A stretch of DNA of 18,328 nucleotides, taken from assembly GCA_045804265.1 (NCBI GenBank), contig JBJMNK010000016.1, forward strand, positions 1-18,328, written 5' to 3'. Position 1 is the stretch's first letter. The number at the start of each line of letters is the position of its first letter. This DNA comes from JABFXC01 sp045804265. GTDB taxonomy: Bacteria; Gemmatimonadota; Gemmatimonadetes; Gemmatimonadales; Gemmatimonadaceae. Under the pieces are notes generated by a model. The model was not told where the DNA came from. It did not search any database and worked only from the letters and a program-made list of their open reading frames with translations. Below, piece by piece: positions 9,994 through 17,185 of this stretch. The position numbers and the translations under genes were made by a program.

Positions 9994-10700
9994 GGCAGGA
10001 GTACGTGTACGGCACGCTGGCGGCGGGGGCGAACGTCCTCGGTGCGCTGGCCGTGGTATCGCGGGCGCGATGGAGCGTCCGCGCGCTGGACAACATGGTC
10101 GCGCTGGCGGCCGGCTTCATGATGGCGGTGGTCGTCGTCGAGATCTTCCCCGAGGCGATCCTTCGCGGCGGGCCTGACGCGGCGATCGTGGCGCTGGCAG
10201 GCTACATGCTCGTTCACCTGACGCAGCACACGCTGGTGAAGCATTTCCATTTCGGCGAGGAGACGCACCACGTCACCGAAGCGGTGAGCGTGAGCGCGCT
10301 GATCGGGCTGATGATGCACACCATCGTCGACGGCGTTGCGATCGCGAGTGGGTTCGGCGTCAGCGTCACGGTCGGGACGCTGATATTCGTCGCGGTCCTG
10401 CTGCACAAGTTTCCCGAGGGGCTCGCGATCTCGAGCCTGTTCCTCGCGGCCGGTGCATCGCGGCGGCGCGCGTTGTTCGCCGCTGCCGCGTTAGGCGGCG
10501 CGACGATCGTCGGCGTCGCACTGACCGACGGGGTGCCGGCGCTGACGACGCACGGGTTGGCGCTGTCAGCGGGGGTCACGCTCTACGTCGCGGCGTCGAA
10601 CCTCGTGCCCGAGTTCCAGGCGAAGCGCGACTGGCGGTTGCCGCTCTCGTTCTTCGTCGGGAGCGCGCTGTTCTTCGTGGCGCGGGCGATCGCGCGATGA
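9990..10700 (+). CDS. ZIP-family divalent metal transporter
   Basis: Inner-membrane importer of zinc or a related divalent metal. 236 aa, at the short end for bacterial ZIPs, with about 7-8 predicted membrane helices. The GTG start overlaps the previous stop (GTGA). The binuclear metal site is clear: HTIVDGVAIASGF in TM4 (H110, D114) and HKFPEGLAIS in TM5 (H139, E143). Before TM4, residues 80-94 form a His-rich loop (H80, H85, H87, H93, H94 with acidic residues), common in ZIPs for metal sensing or delivery. The ATG of rarA overlaps its stop (ATGA). Selectivity (Zn, Fe, Mn) cannot be settled from this. Confidence 0.93.
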   Translation: MRQEYVYGTLAAGANVLGALAVVSRARWSVRALDNMVALAAGFMMAVVVVEIFPEAILRGGPDAAIVALAGYMLVHLTQHTLVKHFHFGEETHHVTEAVSVSALIGLMMHTIVDGVAIASGFGVSVTVGTLIFVAVLLHKFPEGLAISSLFLAAGASRRRALFAAAALGGATIVGVALTDGVPALTTHGLALSAGVTLYVAASNLVPEFQAKRDWRLPLSFFVGSALFFVARAIAR

Positions 10701-12088
10701 CTCCGGCACCGAAGCGGAGACCGGGAACGCCGCGCGAGCCGGGGCTCTTCGCGGCCACCGCCGGTGCGCAGCCGCTCGCCGCGCGCATGCGTCCACACAC
10801 GCTCGAGGAGTACGTCGGGCAGGCGCATCTCCTTTCGCCCGGCAAGCCGTTGCGCGAAGAGATCGCCTCCGGCCGCGTTTCCTCGATGGTCCTCTGGGGA
10901 CCGCCCGGCACCGGCAAGACGACACTCGCGCGCCTGATCGCGCAGTACACCGATCGTGCCTTCGTGCCATTCTCCGCGGTCACCGAGGGAGTGCCGCGCA
11001 TCCGCGAGATCGTCAACGAAGCGGAAGATCGCCTGAACGGGATGGGCAAGGGGACCATCCTCTTCGCCGACGAGATCCACCGCCTCAACACGGCGCAGCA
11101 GGATGCGTTTCTCCCGCACGTCGAAGCGGGAACCATAACGCTCGTCGGCGCGACGACGGAGAATCCGTCGTTCGAGATCAATGGCGCGCTCCTCTCGCGG
11201 GTGCGCGTCTTCGTGCTGCAGCCGCTCACCGCGGCCGACCTCGATCTCGTGCTTCGCTCGGCGATCGCCGATCGCGATCGCGGTCTCGGCGCGATGGGAC
11301 TCCGCGTCGATGACGACGCGATCGCGTTTCTCGCCGAAGAGGCGGACGGCGATGCGAGGCGAGCGCTGACGGTGCTCGACGCGGCTGCGAAGCACGTCGC
11401 CGACGGTGGCCACATCACGCGCGAGGTCGCGCGCGAGGCGCTGCAGCTGCGAGTGGCGCGTTATGACAAGGGTCGCGAAGAGAACTACAACATGCTCTCC
11501 GCGTATCACAAGTCGCTGCGCGGGAGCGACGCGCATGGCGCCCTGTACTGGATGGCGCGGATGATTCACGGTGGCGAGGACCCGATGACGATCTTTCGCC
11601 GCGCGATCGCGATGGCCGCCGAGGATGTCGGTCTCGCCGACCCGGAGGCGCTCAAGCTGGCCGTCGCTGCCCGTGATGCCTATCACATGCTCGGCGCGCC
11701 GGAGGGTTATCTCCCGCTCGCCGAGATGACGATCTACCTCGCGACCGCGCCGAAGTCGAACAGCAGCAAGGCGGCGCTCAGCGCGGCGCTTGAGCTGGCC
11801 GCCGAACATCCAGCTGAACCTGTACCCCTGCACATCAGGAATGCGCCGACGAAGCTGATGAAGGAACTGGGCTATCACAAAGGGTATCAGTACGCACACG
11901 ACTCGGCGGATGCGTACATTCCGCAGGAGTACCTGCCGGACCGACTGGTCGGCGAGGAGCTGTACACGCCCGGCCCGTTCGGCTTCGAGAAGGAAATCGC
12001 GAAGCGACTGGCGTGGTGGGAGGAGAAGAAGAAGCGAGCGTTAGGCGAGCAGTCGACGGACACACAACGCGATCAGCAGTCGGAGTGA
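10697..12088 (+). CDS. rarA: Replication-associated recombination protein A (MgsA/WRNIP1 family AAA+ ATPase)
   Basis: AAA+ ATPase of the clamp-loader clade that acts at stalled or damaged replication forks and binds SSB. 463 aa, in the family range. Marks: LAARMRPHTLEEYVGQAHLL (27-46), Walker A GPPGTGKT (68-75), Walker B ILFADEIHRL (121-130, D125/E126), sensor 1 GATTENPSFEIN, then LLSRVRVF and a sensor 2 region around GDARRALTVLD. The C-terminal tetramerisation domain contains YDKGREENYNMLSAYHKSLRGSD and the signature PEGYLPLAEMTIYLATAPKSNS. The lysine-rich tail (EEKKKRALGEQ) is variable. ATG 10697 overlaps the ZIP stop (ATGA); 27 bases separate it from the lipoprotein gene. Confidence 0.97.
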   Translation: MTPAPKRRPGTPREPGLFAATAGAQPLAARMRPHTLEEYVGQAHLLSPGKPLREEIASGRVSSMVLWGPPGTGKTTLARLIAQYTDRAFVPFSAVTEGVPRIREIVNEAEDRLNGMGKGTILFADEIHRLNTAQQDAFLPHVEAGTITLVGATTENPSFEINGALLSRVRVFVLQPLTAADLDLVLRSAIADRDRGLGAMGLRVDDDAIAFLAEEADGDARRALTVLDAAAKHVADGGHITREVAREALQLRVARYDKGREENYNMLSAYHKSLRGSDAHGALYWMARMIHGGEDPMTIFRRAIAMAAEDVGLADPEALKLAVAARDAYHMLGAPEGYLPLAEMTIYLATAPKSNSSKAALSAALELAAEHPAEPVPLHIRNAPTKLMKELGYHKGYQYAHDSADAYIPQEYLPDRLVGEELYTPGPFGFEKEIAKRLAWWEEKKKRALGEQSTDTQRDQQSE

Positions 12089-12104
12089 ACTTCCAACCGC
12101 ACGT

Positions 12105-12109
12105 GGAGG
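12105..12109 (+). promoter_or_regulatory. Shine-Dalgarno of the LEA-type lipoprotein gene
   Basis: GGAGG, 6 bases before ATG 12116. It is the clearest ribosome binding site in the window and contrasts with the SD-less starts of alaS, the SDR gene and hflX. Confidence 0.8.
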
Positions 12110-12115
12110 ATCGAG

Positions 12116-12586
12116 ATGCGACGGATGACGATGGTTGCCGCGGTCGTGGCGACGGTGGCGGCTGTGGGATGCAACGGCATGGGCAAGCAGATGTTCGCGC
12201 AGCCCGACGTGTCGGTGAAGGACGTCAAGGTCACGGGGCTCGGCCTCGCTGGCGGATCGGTGGACGTCGTGATGAACGTTCACAACCCGAACAACTTCCG
12301 CCTCGATGCGTCGCGGGTGACGTACAACCTGCTCGTGGATACCGTGTCGTTCGCAACCGGTTCGCTCGATTCGCGGATGTCGGTCGAGGGCGGCAAGGAC
12401 ATGGAAGTGCGCATCCCGGTGAACTTCACCTACGCCGGCATCGGCAGCGCCGGCAAGCAGCTGCTGGCGATGGGGTCGGTTCCATACCGCGTGATGGGCG
12501 ACTTCACCGTGGCGACGGTCCTTGGTAACTTCACCGTCCCGTACGACAAGTCCGGGCGGTTCTCGCCGGCAGTGTCCTTCAAGTAA
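12116..12586 (+). CDS. LEA type 2 / WHy-domain lipoprotein
   Basis: Predicted lipoprotein. A short Arg start and hydrophobic run (MRRMTMVAAVVATVAAV) end in lipobox AVGC with acylated C19, then NGMGKQ. The mature 137 aa look like one LEA14-like (WHy) beta-sandwich: PDVSVKDVKVTGLGLAGGSVDVVMNVHNPNNFRLDASRVTYNLLV (about 30-74) carries the 'NPN.F.l....y.l.v' core of this domain, followed by IPVNFTYAGIG and a closing VPYDKSGRF. Such proteins bind membranes or act in desiccation and stress tolerance in various bacteria; the role here is unknown. Good SD at 12105. It reads in the same frame as hflX, with only its TAA (12584-12586) and four further codons before the proposed hflX start. Confidence 0.88.
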   Translation: MRRMTMVAAVVATVAAVGCNGMGKQMFAQPDVSVKDVKVTGLGLAGGSVDVVMNVHNPNNFRLDASRVTYNLLVDTVSFATGSLDSRMSVEGGKDMEVRIPVNFTYAGIGSAGKQLLAMGSVPYRVMGDFTVATVLGNFTVPYDKSGRFSPAVSFK

Positions 12587-12598
12587 CGGCAGGCAGTC

Positions 12599-13903
12599 AT
12601 CGCTAAAGAAACGATTTCCCTCCGCCCTCCGGCCGAACGCGCGCTGCTGGTCGGCGCGCCGCGCAAGGGCACCAGCGCGCGTCACTCGCTCGACGAGCAT
12701 CTTCGCGAGCTGGCCGCCCTGGCCGACACCGCGGGGGCGGAGGTCGTCGGTGAGCTGACGCAGCAGATCGATCGCCCGAACTCCGCGACCTACCTCGGCA
12801 AGGGGAAGATCGACGAGCTGCGCGATCGCGTGGCGGAGAAGGAAGCAACGCTCGTCATCTTCGACGACGAGCTGACGCCGTCGCAGGGAAAGAACATCGA
12901 GGACAGCATCGCGACCCGCGTCGTCGATCGCGCGGAGCTGATCCTCGATATCTTCGCGACGCGCGCGCGGAGCGCGGAAGCGAAGATGCAGGTCGAGCTG
13001 GCGCAGCTCGAGTACACGCTGCCGCGCCTGACGCGGATGTGGACGCACCTCGAGAAGTTCCGCGGCGGGATCGGCGTGCGTGGTCCTGGCGAGACGCAGC
13101 TCGAGACGGACAGGCGGCTGATCAACCATCGCATCAAGCTGCTGAAAGAACGGTTAGGCGACGTCCAGCGGCAGCGCGAGATTCAGCGCCAGTCGCGGCG
13201 CGGCGAGTTCCGCGCCTCGCTGGTCGGGTACACCAATGCGGGAAAGTCGTCGATCCTTCGCGCGCTGTCGGGCGCGCAGGACATCTTCGTCGAGAATCGT
13301 CTCTTCGCGACGCTCGATCCGTTGACGAGGGAGGCGGAGCTCGGCGAGCACGGGAAAGTGCTCGTCACCGACACCGTCGGCTTCGTACGCAAGCTGCCGC
13401 ACCAGCTGGTGGCGTCGTTCCGCGCCACGCTCGAGGAGGTGCGCGACGCGGACCTGCTCCTGCATGTGATCGACGCGAGTCATCCGCAGTGGGAGGAGCA
13501 GCGCGTCGTGGTCGATCAGGTACTGGCGGAGCTCGGGCTGCAGGAAAAGCCGGTGCTTCATGTCTTCAACAAGATCGACCAGCTCGACGACGCGACGGTG
13601 GTGGCGATGCGTCAGCGGATTGCGAACCTGCTGCCGAATTCCGTGTTCGTGTCGAGCGTGATCGACGGCGAGCTCGAACCGTTGAAGCGGGCACTCGTGA
13701 TCGCGCTGCGGGCGCGGAGCGCTGTGGCCGAGGTGCGACTCGGGGCAGGGGAGGGAAAGCTGCTCGCGGAGATCCATCGCGGGGCGGAGGTGATCGACCA
13801 GCGCATGGACGGCGACGAGATCGTGCTCAAGGCGCGCGTGGACGAGGCGATGGCGGGTCGACTGCGGAGGGCGGGGGCGAGGGTGACGGTGACGGTGGGG
13901 TGA
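12599..13903 (+). CDS. hflX: Ribosome-associated GTPase HflX, apparent ATC start
   Basis: GTPase that binds and splits stalled or hibernating 70S ribosomes, notably under heat stress. From 12599 it has 434 aa, matching HflX length. The N-terminal domain reads ERALLVGAPRKG (about 13-24), LDEHLRELAALADTAG, QIDRPNSATYLGKGKIDELRDRV and then VIFDDELTPSQ, all expected of HflX. Further on are GGIGVRGPGETQLETDRRLI, the G1 loop GYTNAGKS (210-217), G3 DTVGFVRKLPHQLV and G4 NKID (324-327). The first ATG/GTG/TTG in this frame is GTG 12830, which would remove 77 conserved residues. Upstream, an in-frame TAA at 12584-12586 is followed only by CGG CAG GCA GTC and then ATC. ATC 12599, with a weak AGG 5 bases before it and coupling to the lipoprotein gene, is the best start; a base error (ATG read as ATC) is the main alternative. 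Confidence 0.9.
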   Translation: MAKETISLRPPAERALLVGAPRKGTSARHSLDEHLRELAALADTAGAEVVGELTQQIDRPNSATYLGKGKIDELRDRVAEKEATLVIFDDELTPSQGKNIEDSIATRVVDRAELILDIFATRARSAEAKMQVELAQLEYTLPRLTRMWTHLEKFRGGIGVRGPGETQLETDRRLINHRIKLLKERLGDVQRQREIQRQSRRGEFRASLVGYTNAGKSSILRALSGAQDIFVENRLFATLDPLTREAELGEHGKVLVTDTVGFVRKLPHQLVASFRATLEEVRDADLLLHVIDASHPQWEEQRVVVDQVLAELGLQEKPVLHVFNKIDQLDDATVVAMRQRIANLLPNSVFVSSVIDGELEPLKRALVIALRARSAVAEVRLGAGEGKLLAEIHRGAEVIDQRMDGDEIVLKARVDEAMAGRLRRAGARVTVTVG

Positions 13904-13930
13904 CCAGTCGATGTGACCCGTATAGTTTCT

Positions 13931-13962
13931 GAAGGGCGCTCGAGCGGTTGCGAGCGCCCTTC
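13931..13962 (+). terminator. 12-bp hairpin after hflX
   Basis: GAAGGGCGCTCG (13931-13942) pairs perfectly with CGAGCGCCCTTC (13951-13962) around an 8-base loop, starting 28 bases after the hflX stop. No U-run follows (GCGCATCG), so this is an L-shaped terminator or mRNA 3' stabiliser of the kind common in GC-rich genomes. It ends the cca-to-hflX run. Just upstream, TATAGT (13921-13926) is AT-rich but I find no -35 for it. Confidence 0.7.
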
Positions 13963-14061
13963 GCGCATCGCGGCGTTCTCGGCTAAATGCAAGTCGTGCT
14001 TGAGTTTGAATGGCGCGTCGATGCTGTCTGGAACCGTCGAGGCCAACGCCTGGTGCAGGCA

Positions 14062-14089
14062 TTGATCTTGCTTTGTCTGTGCGTATTTG
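14062..14089 (+). promoter_or_regulatory. Candidate promoter of the WecA-like gene
   Basis: TTGATC (14062-14067) and TATTTG (14084-14089) lie 16 bases apart and would start transcription about 20 bases before GTG 14118. Both boxes match the sigma70 consensus only partly. The surrounding 13963-14117 stretch is less GC-rich than the genes and otherwise shows nothing convincing. Confidence 0.35.
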
Positions 14090-14117
14090 AGCGCCGGCCC
14101 AGCACGACGTGAACTAA

Positions 14118-15785
14118 GTGCAACACGCCTCGATAAAACTTTCGGTTCTGGCATTTGCCACGAGCCTCATCGCGTCCCTTGCGCTGACCTACCTGGTTCG
14201 CGAGCGCGCCACGCGCGCGGGGATGTTCGATCCAACCGATGACCGCAAGTTGCACACGCGGCAGATCCCGCGTGTTGGCGGCGTCGCGATCTTCCTCTCG
14301 GTGGCAGTTGCGCTTGCCGTGCTCGCAGTGCGCGGTGGATTTGAGGGTGTCGGATTCACGAGCTCCAAGCTGACGGTCATTGTCATCGGCGGCGCGGCGA
14401 CGTTCCTGCTCGGATTGTATGACGACCTGCGACAGCTTCGCGCGCGGTACAAGTTCGCGGTCCAGATCGCGATCGCGGTTGCGATCTTCGCCGCCGGTGT
14501 CCGCATCGACACCATCGCGCTGCCGCTGATCGGACAGATCCACTTCAACCCTGTGATGGGGTTGTTCTTCACGATCTTCTGGTTCGTCGGGCTGACCAAC
14601 GCCTTCAACCTGATCGACGGACTCGATGGCCTCGCTTCCGGCGCGGCGATGTTCGCGCTGACGACGATGTTCGTCGTGGCGACGATCAACGGGCAGGCAG
14701 GTGCTGCACTGGTGACGCTCGCCGTCGCCGGCGCAACGTTAGGCTTCCTCCGCTACAACTTCCACCCCGCGTCGATCTTCCTCGGCGATTCCGGTTCACT
14801 CTTCCTCGGCTTCATGCTCGCCGGGATCGGTGCGATCAGCTCGCAGAAGGGATCGACAGTCGTGGCGATCGCGATCCCGCTGGTGTCGCTCGGTCTGCCG
14901 GTGCTCGACACCTCGCTGGCCATCGCCAGGCGCTTCCTCCGCGGGCAGCCGATCTTTTCCGCGGACCGCGGCCATATCCATCATCGGCTGCTCGGACTCG
15001 GGCATTCGCCGGCAAAGGTCGCGCTGCTGATGTACGCCGGGTGTGCCGGGCTCGCGTTAGGCGGGATGCTGCTGGTGAACCAGTCGGGGTACGTCGCGAT
15101 CGTCCTCGCCGTCGTTGGGCTCGGGGTCGGGGTCGTCGTGCAGCGCCTTCGCTACTATGAATTCGAGGAGCTGGGCCGGCTGCTGCGCAAGGGCGTACAG
15201 CAGCGCCTCGTCATCGGGCGGCGAGTCCGGATTCGCGAGGCGAGCGTGCGGATTGCGCGCCAGCGCGATCTCGAACGCATCTTCGACATCATGGAGGACG
15301 CATTCGCCGCCGATGACTTCCAGCGCGCGGAAGTTCGCCTGCGGCCATCGTTCGTGCGGGCAGGGCACGTCGGCACGCTCGACGATCGGCGACTCGAGGA
15401 CGACATCGCGATCTGGTCCTGGAACCGCGGGGATCACGAAGATCCGACTCTCTGGGAGATCAAACTTCCCCTGATCGAAGGCGACCACCGGGTCGGATCT
15501 CTCGTCCTCTGGAAGGACGGGGCAGGGAAGGAGACTGCGCTCTCCCACATGCATACGATCGCCGGGGAGATGCGGACCGCCCTGCAGATGAAGATCGTCC
15601 AGCTTTGGCCGGGAGTCGTCGTTCACGAGCGCGTATGGGGCGATCCAGCGCCTGGAGGCGGTGAGCTCGTTCGGGCATTTCCGCCGTCGGACGAGACGCA
15701 TCGTCGCCGCGAGGACATCTCGAAGGTTCCGATGTCCGCATCGCAGCGCGGATCCGACTCCATCCGCGCGACCCGCGCATCCTGA
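14118..15785 (+). CDS. Polyprenyl-phosphate sugar-1-phosphate transferase (WecA/TagO/MraY superfamily) with C-terminal extension
   Basis: Multi-spanning inner-membrane enzyme that transfers a HexNAc-1-phosphate (GlcNAc by analogy) from UDP-sugar to undecaprenyl phosphate, priming glycan synthesis. The GTG at 14118 follows an in-frame TAA directly, so no longer start exists. About 10-11 membrane helices fill residues 1-342. Motifs: DDRKLHTRQIPRVGG (41-55), YDD (101-103), NAFNLIDGLDGLA (161-173; catalytic D167 and D170), FLGDSGSLFLG (221-231) and the WecA-type HIHHRL (286-291). It lacks peptidoglycan-specific MraY features. Residues about 345-555 form a soluble, charged cytoplasmic extension (YYEFEELGRLLRKG, DLERIFDIMEDAFAADDF, WEIKLPLIEGDHRVGSLVLW) absent from the E. 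coli enzyme. It stands alone, between hflX and the sugar-tailoring genes. Confidence 0.93.
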   Translation: MQHASIKLSVLAFATSLIASLALTYLVRERATRAGMFDPTDDRKLHTRQIPRVGGVAIFLSVAVALAVLAVRGGFEGVGFTSSKLTVIVIGGAATFLLGLYDDLRQLRARYKFAVQIAIAVAIFAAGVRIDTIALPLIGQIHFNPVMGLFFTIFWFVGLTNAFNLIDGLDGLASGAAMFALTTMFVVATINGQAGAALVTLAVAGATLGFLRYNFHPASIFLGDSGSLFLGFMLAGIGAISSQKGSTVVAIAIPLVSLGLPVLDTSLAIARRFLRGQPIFSADRGHIHHRLLGLGHSPAKVALLMYAGCAGLALGGMLLVNQSGYVAIVLAVVGLGVGVVVQRLRYYEFEELGRLLRKGVQQRLVIGRRVRIREASVRIARQRDLERIFDIMEDAFAADDFQRAEVRLRPSFVRAGHVGTLDDRRLEDDIAIWSWNRGDHEDPTLWEIKLPLIEGDHRVGSLVLWKDGAGKETALSHMHTIAGEMRTALQMKIVQLWPGVVVHERVWGDPAPGGGELVRAFPPSDETHRRREDISKVPMSASQRGSDSIRATRAS

Positions 15786-15851
15786 GGGCCACCGCCGCCG
15801 GTCGCGGCGATCTGGCGAGGTCGATGTGGCCAGCCGCTGGTGAGGGGCTCA

Positions 15852-15880
15852 TGACGGCCGAGCGCGAAGCGCCGGCGTCA
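15852..15880. terminator. Candidate bidirectional hairpin between convergent genes
   Basis: TGACG-CCG-GCGC pairs with GCGC-CGG-CGTCA around a GAA loop: 12 base pairs with two single-base bulges on the left arm. It lies in the 101-base gap between the convergent stops at 15785 and 15887, where a two-way terminator would be expected. No U-run on either side. The rest of the gap is GC-rich with nothing recognisable. Confidence 0.45.
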
Positions 15881-15886
15881 GCCGCG

Positions 15887-16903
15887 TCAGCCCCCGCTGC
15901 CTAACGGCCGAGCGATCGTCGCGAAGGCGCCGCCGCGCCGGAGCTCGCGCCACCGCGGCAGCAACCGCGGCGCAGCCAGCGCGCCGGCCAGGGCGAGCAG
16001 CGGAATGCGCGCCGCCCGCCGCCGGATTCGGTATGCAGCCGCGGCGAGGGTCCCCGGCTTCTGCCCGTCGGTGCGGACGCGCCCGTAGATGTGCGTCGTC
16101 GTCTGCTTCCATGAGGACGGCTCGAAGACGCTATGCGTCGCCTCGAACCCCGCCGCTTCGAGCGCCAGTGCGAGGCTGCGCGCCGTCCACTTCCCGACGT
16201 GGTTCGGCGGCATGTCGTGTTCGCCGGTGAGCGACGGCTGAGCGAGCATCGCATCACAATCGGGGACGGTGATCACGAGCGTTCCGCCGGGTGCGATCAG
16301 CTCGCGGCAGCGGGAGAGGACGGTGCGGAAGTCGGCGATGTGCTCGAGCACCTGAAAGAGCGTGACAAGCTGGAAAGAATGCAGCGAGCGCGCCGCCGCC
16401 TCAGCGAGGTCGGCGAAGACCGTGATGCCGGACTGGCGAAGAATCGCCCGCGTCGTTTCGCTTCCTTCCACCGCGCATCGTGACCACCCCGGCCCGAGGG
16501 CACGCAGGAATGCGCCTGTACCGGCGCCGATGTCGAGCGCAAGCCCACCGCCGGACGGCCCAACGACGCCTAACGCTACGTCGTAGTCCCAGCGCCACAT
16601 TGGGTAGCCATGTTGTTCGTGCAGAATCGCGTAGTACTGTTCGTCGCCCCCGACGTAGGGAACCGCGAAGCCGAAGCCGCACGACGGGCAGCGGTGGATC
16701 TCGCACGCGTCGCCTTCCCAGAGCCGCCTGATCGCGGCTTGGAGACGCAGGTAGCGGTCGGCATCGCGCCACGGGGGACAGAAGTGAGCGGCCGCCTGCG
16801 CTGCGTCATAACGCTCGAGCACGCGCCCGTCGCCGGCGCTTCCGCACACAGGACACGCTTGTGGAGCACCAGTCAGAACGGATTCGAGCGCGGGGTCGGA
16901 CAC
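15887..16903 (-). CDS. Class I SAM-dependent methyltransferase with N-terminal CxxC pairs
   Basis: Predicted S-adenosylmethionine methyltransferase, most likely acting on a sugar nucleotide or glycan given its neighbours. Start taken at GTG 16903, with GAGG (16911-16914) 7 bases upstream. The frame extends to GTG 17026, but those 41 residues look unstructured and Arg/Ser-rich. Two CxxC pairs, CPVC (17-20) and CPSC (72-75), form a likely zinc knuckle as in polysaccharide-cluster methyltransferases. The Rossmann domain has LALDIGAGTGAFLRAL (121-136), VEGSE (145-149), LVTLFQVLEHIADF (179-192) and LIAPGGTLVITVPDCD (202-217). About 338 aa. The C-terminal 80 residues are rich in Arg and Ala, with one hydrophobic stretch (RIPLLALAGALAAPRLL) that could associate with the membrane. 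Confidence 0.85.
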   Translation of the reverse strand: MSDPALESVLTGAPQACPVCGSAGDGRVLERYDAAQAAAHFCPPWRDADRYLRLQAAIRRLWEGDACEIHRCPSCGFGFAVPYVGGDEQYYAILHEQHGYPMWRWDYDVALGVVGPSGGGLALDIGAGTGAFLRALGPGWSRCAVEGSETTRAILRQSGITVFADLAEAAARSLHSFQLVTLFQVLEHIADFRTVLSRCRELIAPGGTLVITVPDCDAMLAQPSLTGEHDMPPNHVGKWTARSLALALEAAGFEATHSVFEPSSWKQTTTHIYGRVRTDGQKPGTLAAAAYRIRRRAARIPLLALAGALAAPRLLPRWRELRRGGAFATIARPLGSGG

Positions 16904-17043
16904 GGAAGGTCCTCGACGACGGATGGCGAACAGCGATCGCCCGTGGTGCTGTTGGAAAGAGCGGAACGCGAGCATGGGGTGACCCCGGCATCGCGTGAAG
17001 CGGGAGCGTACGTCGCCGGGCTTCACTTCTCGACGGGGTTGAA

Positions 17044-17072
17044 AATTTACCCGCCGCGGGACCCGGGGTCAA
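17044..17072 (-). promoter_or_regulatory. Sigma70-like promoter for the minus-strand methyltransferase
   Basis: On the minus strand, TTGACC (17072-17067) and TAAATT (17049-17044) are exactly 17 bases apart, the best sigma70 match in the window (5/6 and 4/6). Transcription would begin near 17037 and give a leader of about 130 bases to GTG 16903. That leader contains a 7-bp inverted repeat (16995-17001 with 17020-17026). The other half of the 16904-17185 gap must drive the FkbM gene. There I see only loose AT-rich spots (TATTAGGTT at 17111-17119 and CATATT at 17145-17150) without a paired -35. Confidence 0.55.
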
Positions 17073-17185
17073 CGAAACTTCGAACGGGCGCGATGCGCCG
17101 TGCAACCGGATATTAGGTTACGCCGAAGCTCGGCGCGGGCACACCATATTCTGCTCGCTACCAAATTTGCCCATGCGAACTCGAC

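Noticed and set aside
10583..11899. 438-aa minus-strand open frame antisense to rarA
   Set aside because: Shadow of rarA, with low-complexity Arg/His/Asp content and no recognisable fold.
13931..13962. Classic intrinsic terminator with U-tract
   Set aside because: The stem is perfect but no U-run follows, so only a hairpin-type terminator is claimed.
13987..14112. 41-aa frame with a hydrophobic stretch (LVQALILLCLCVF) before the WecA-like gene
   Set aside because: No ribosome binding site, and it spans the proposed promoter; too little to call a gene or leader peptide.
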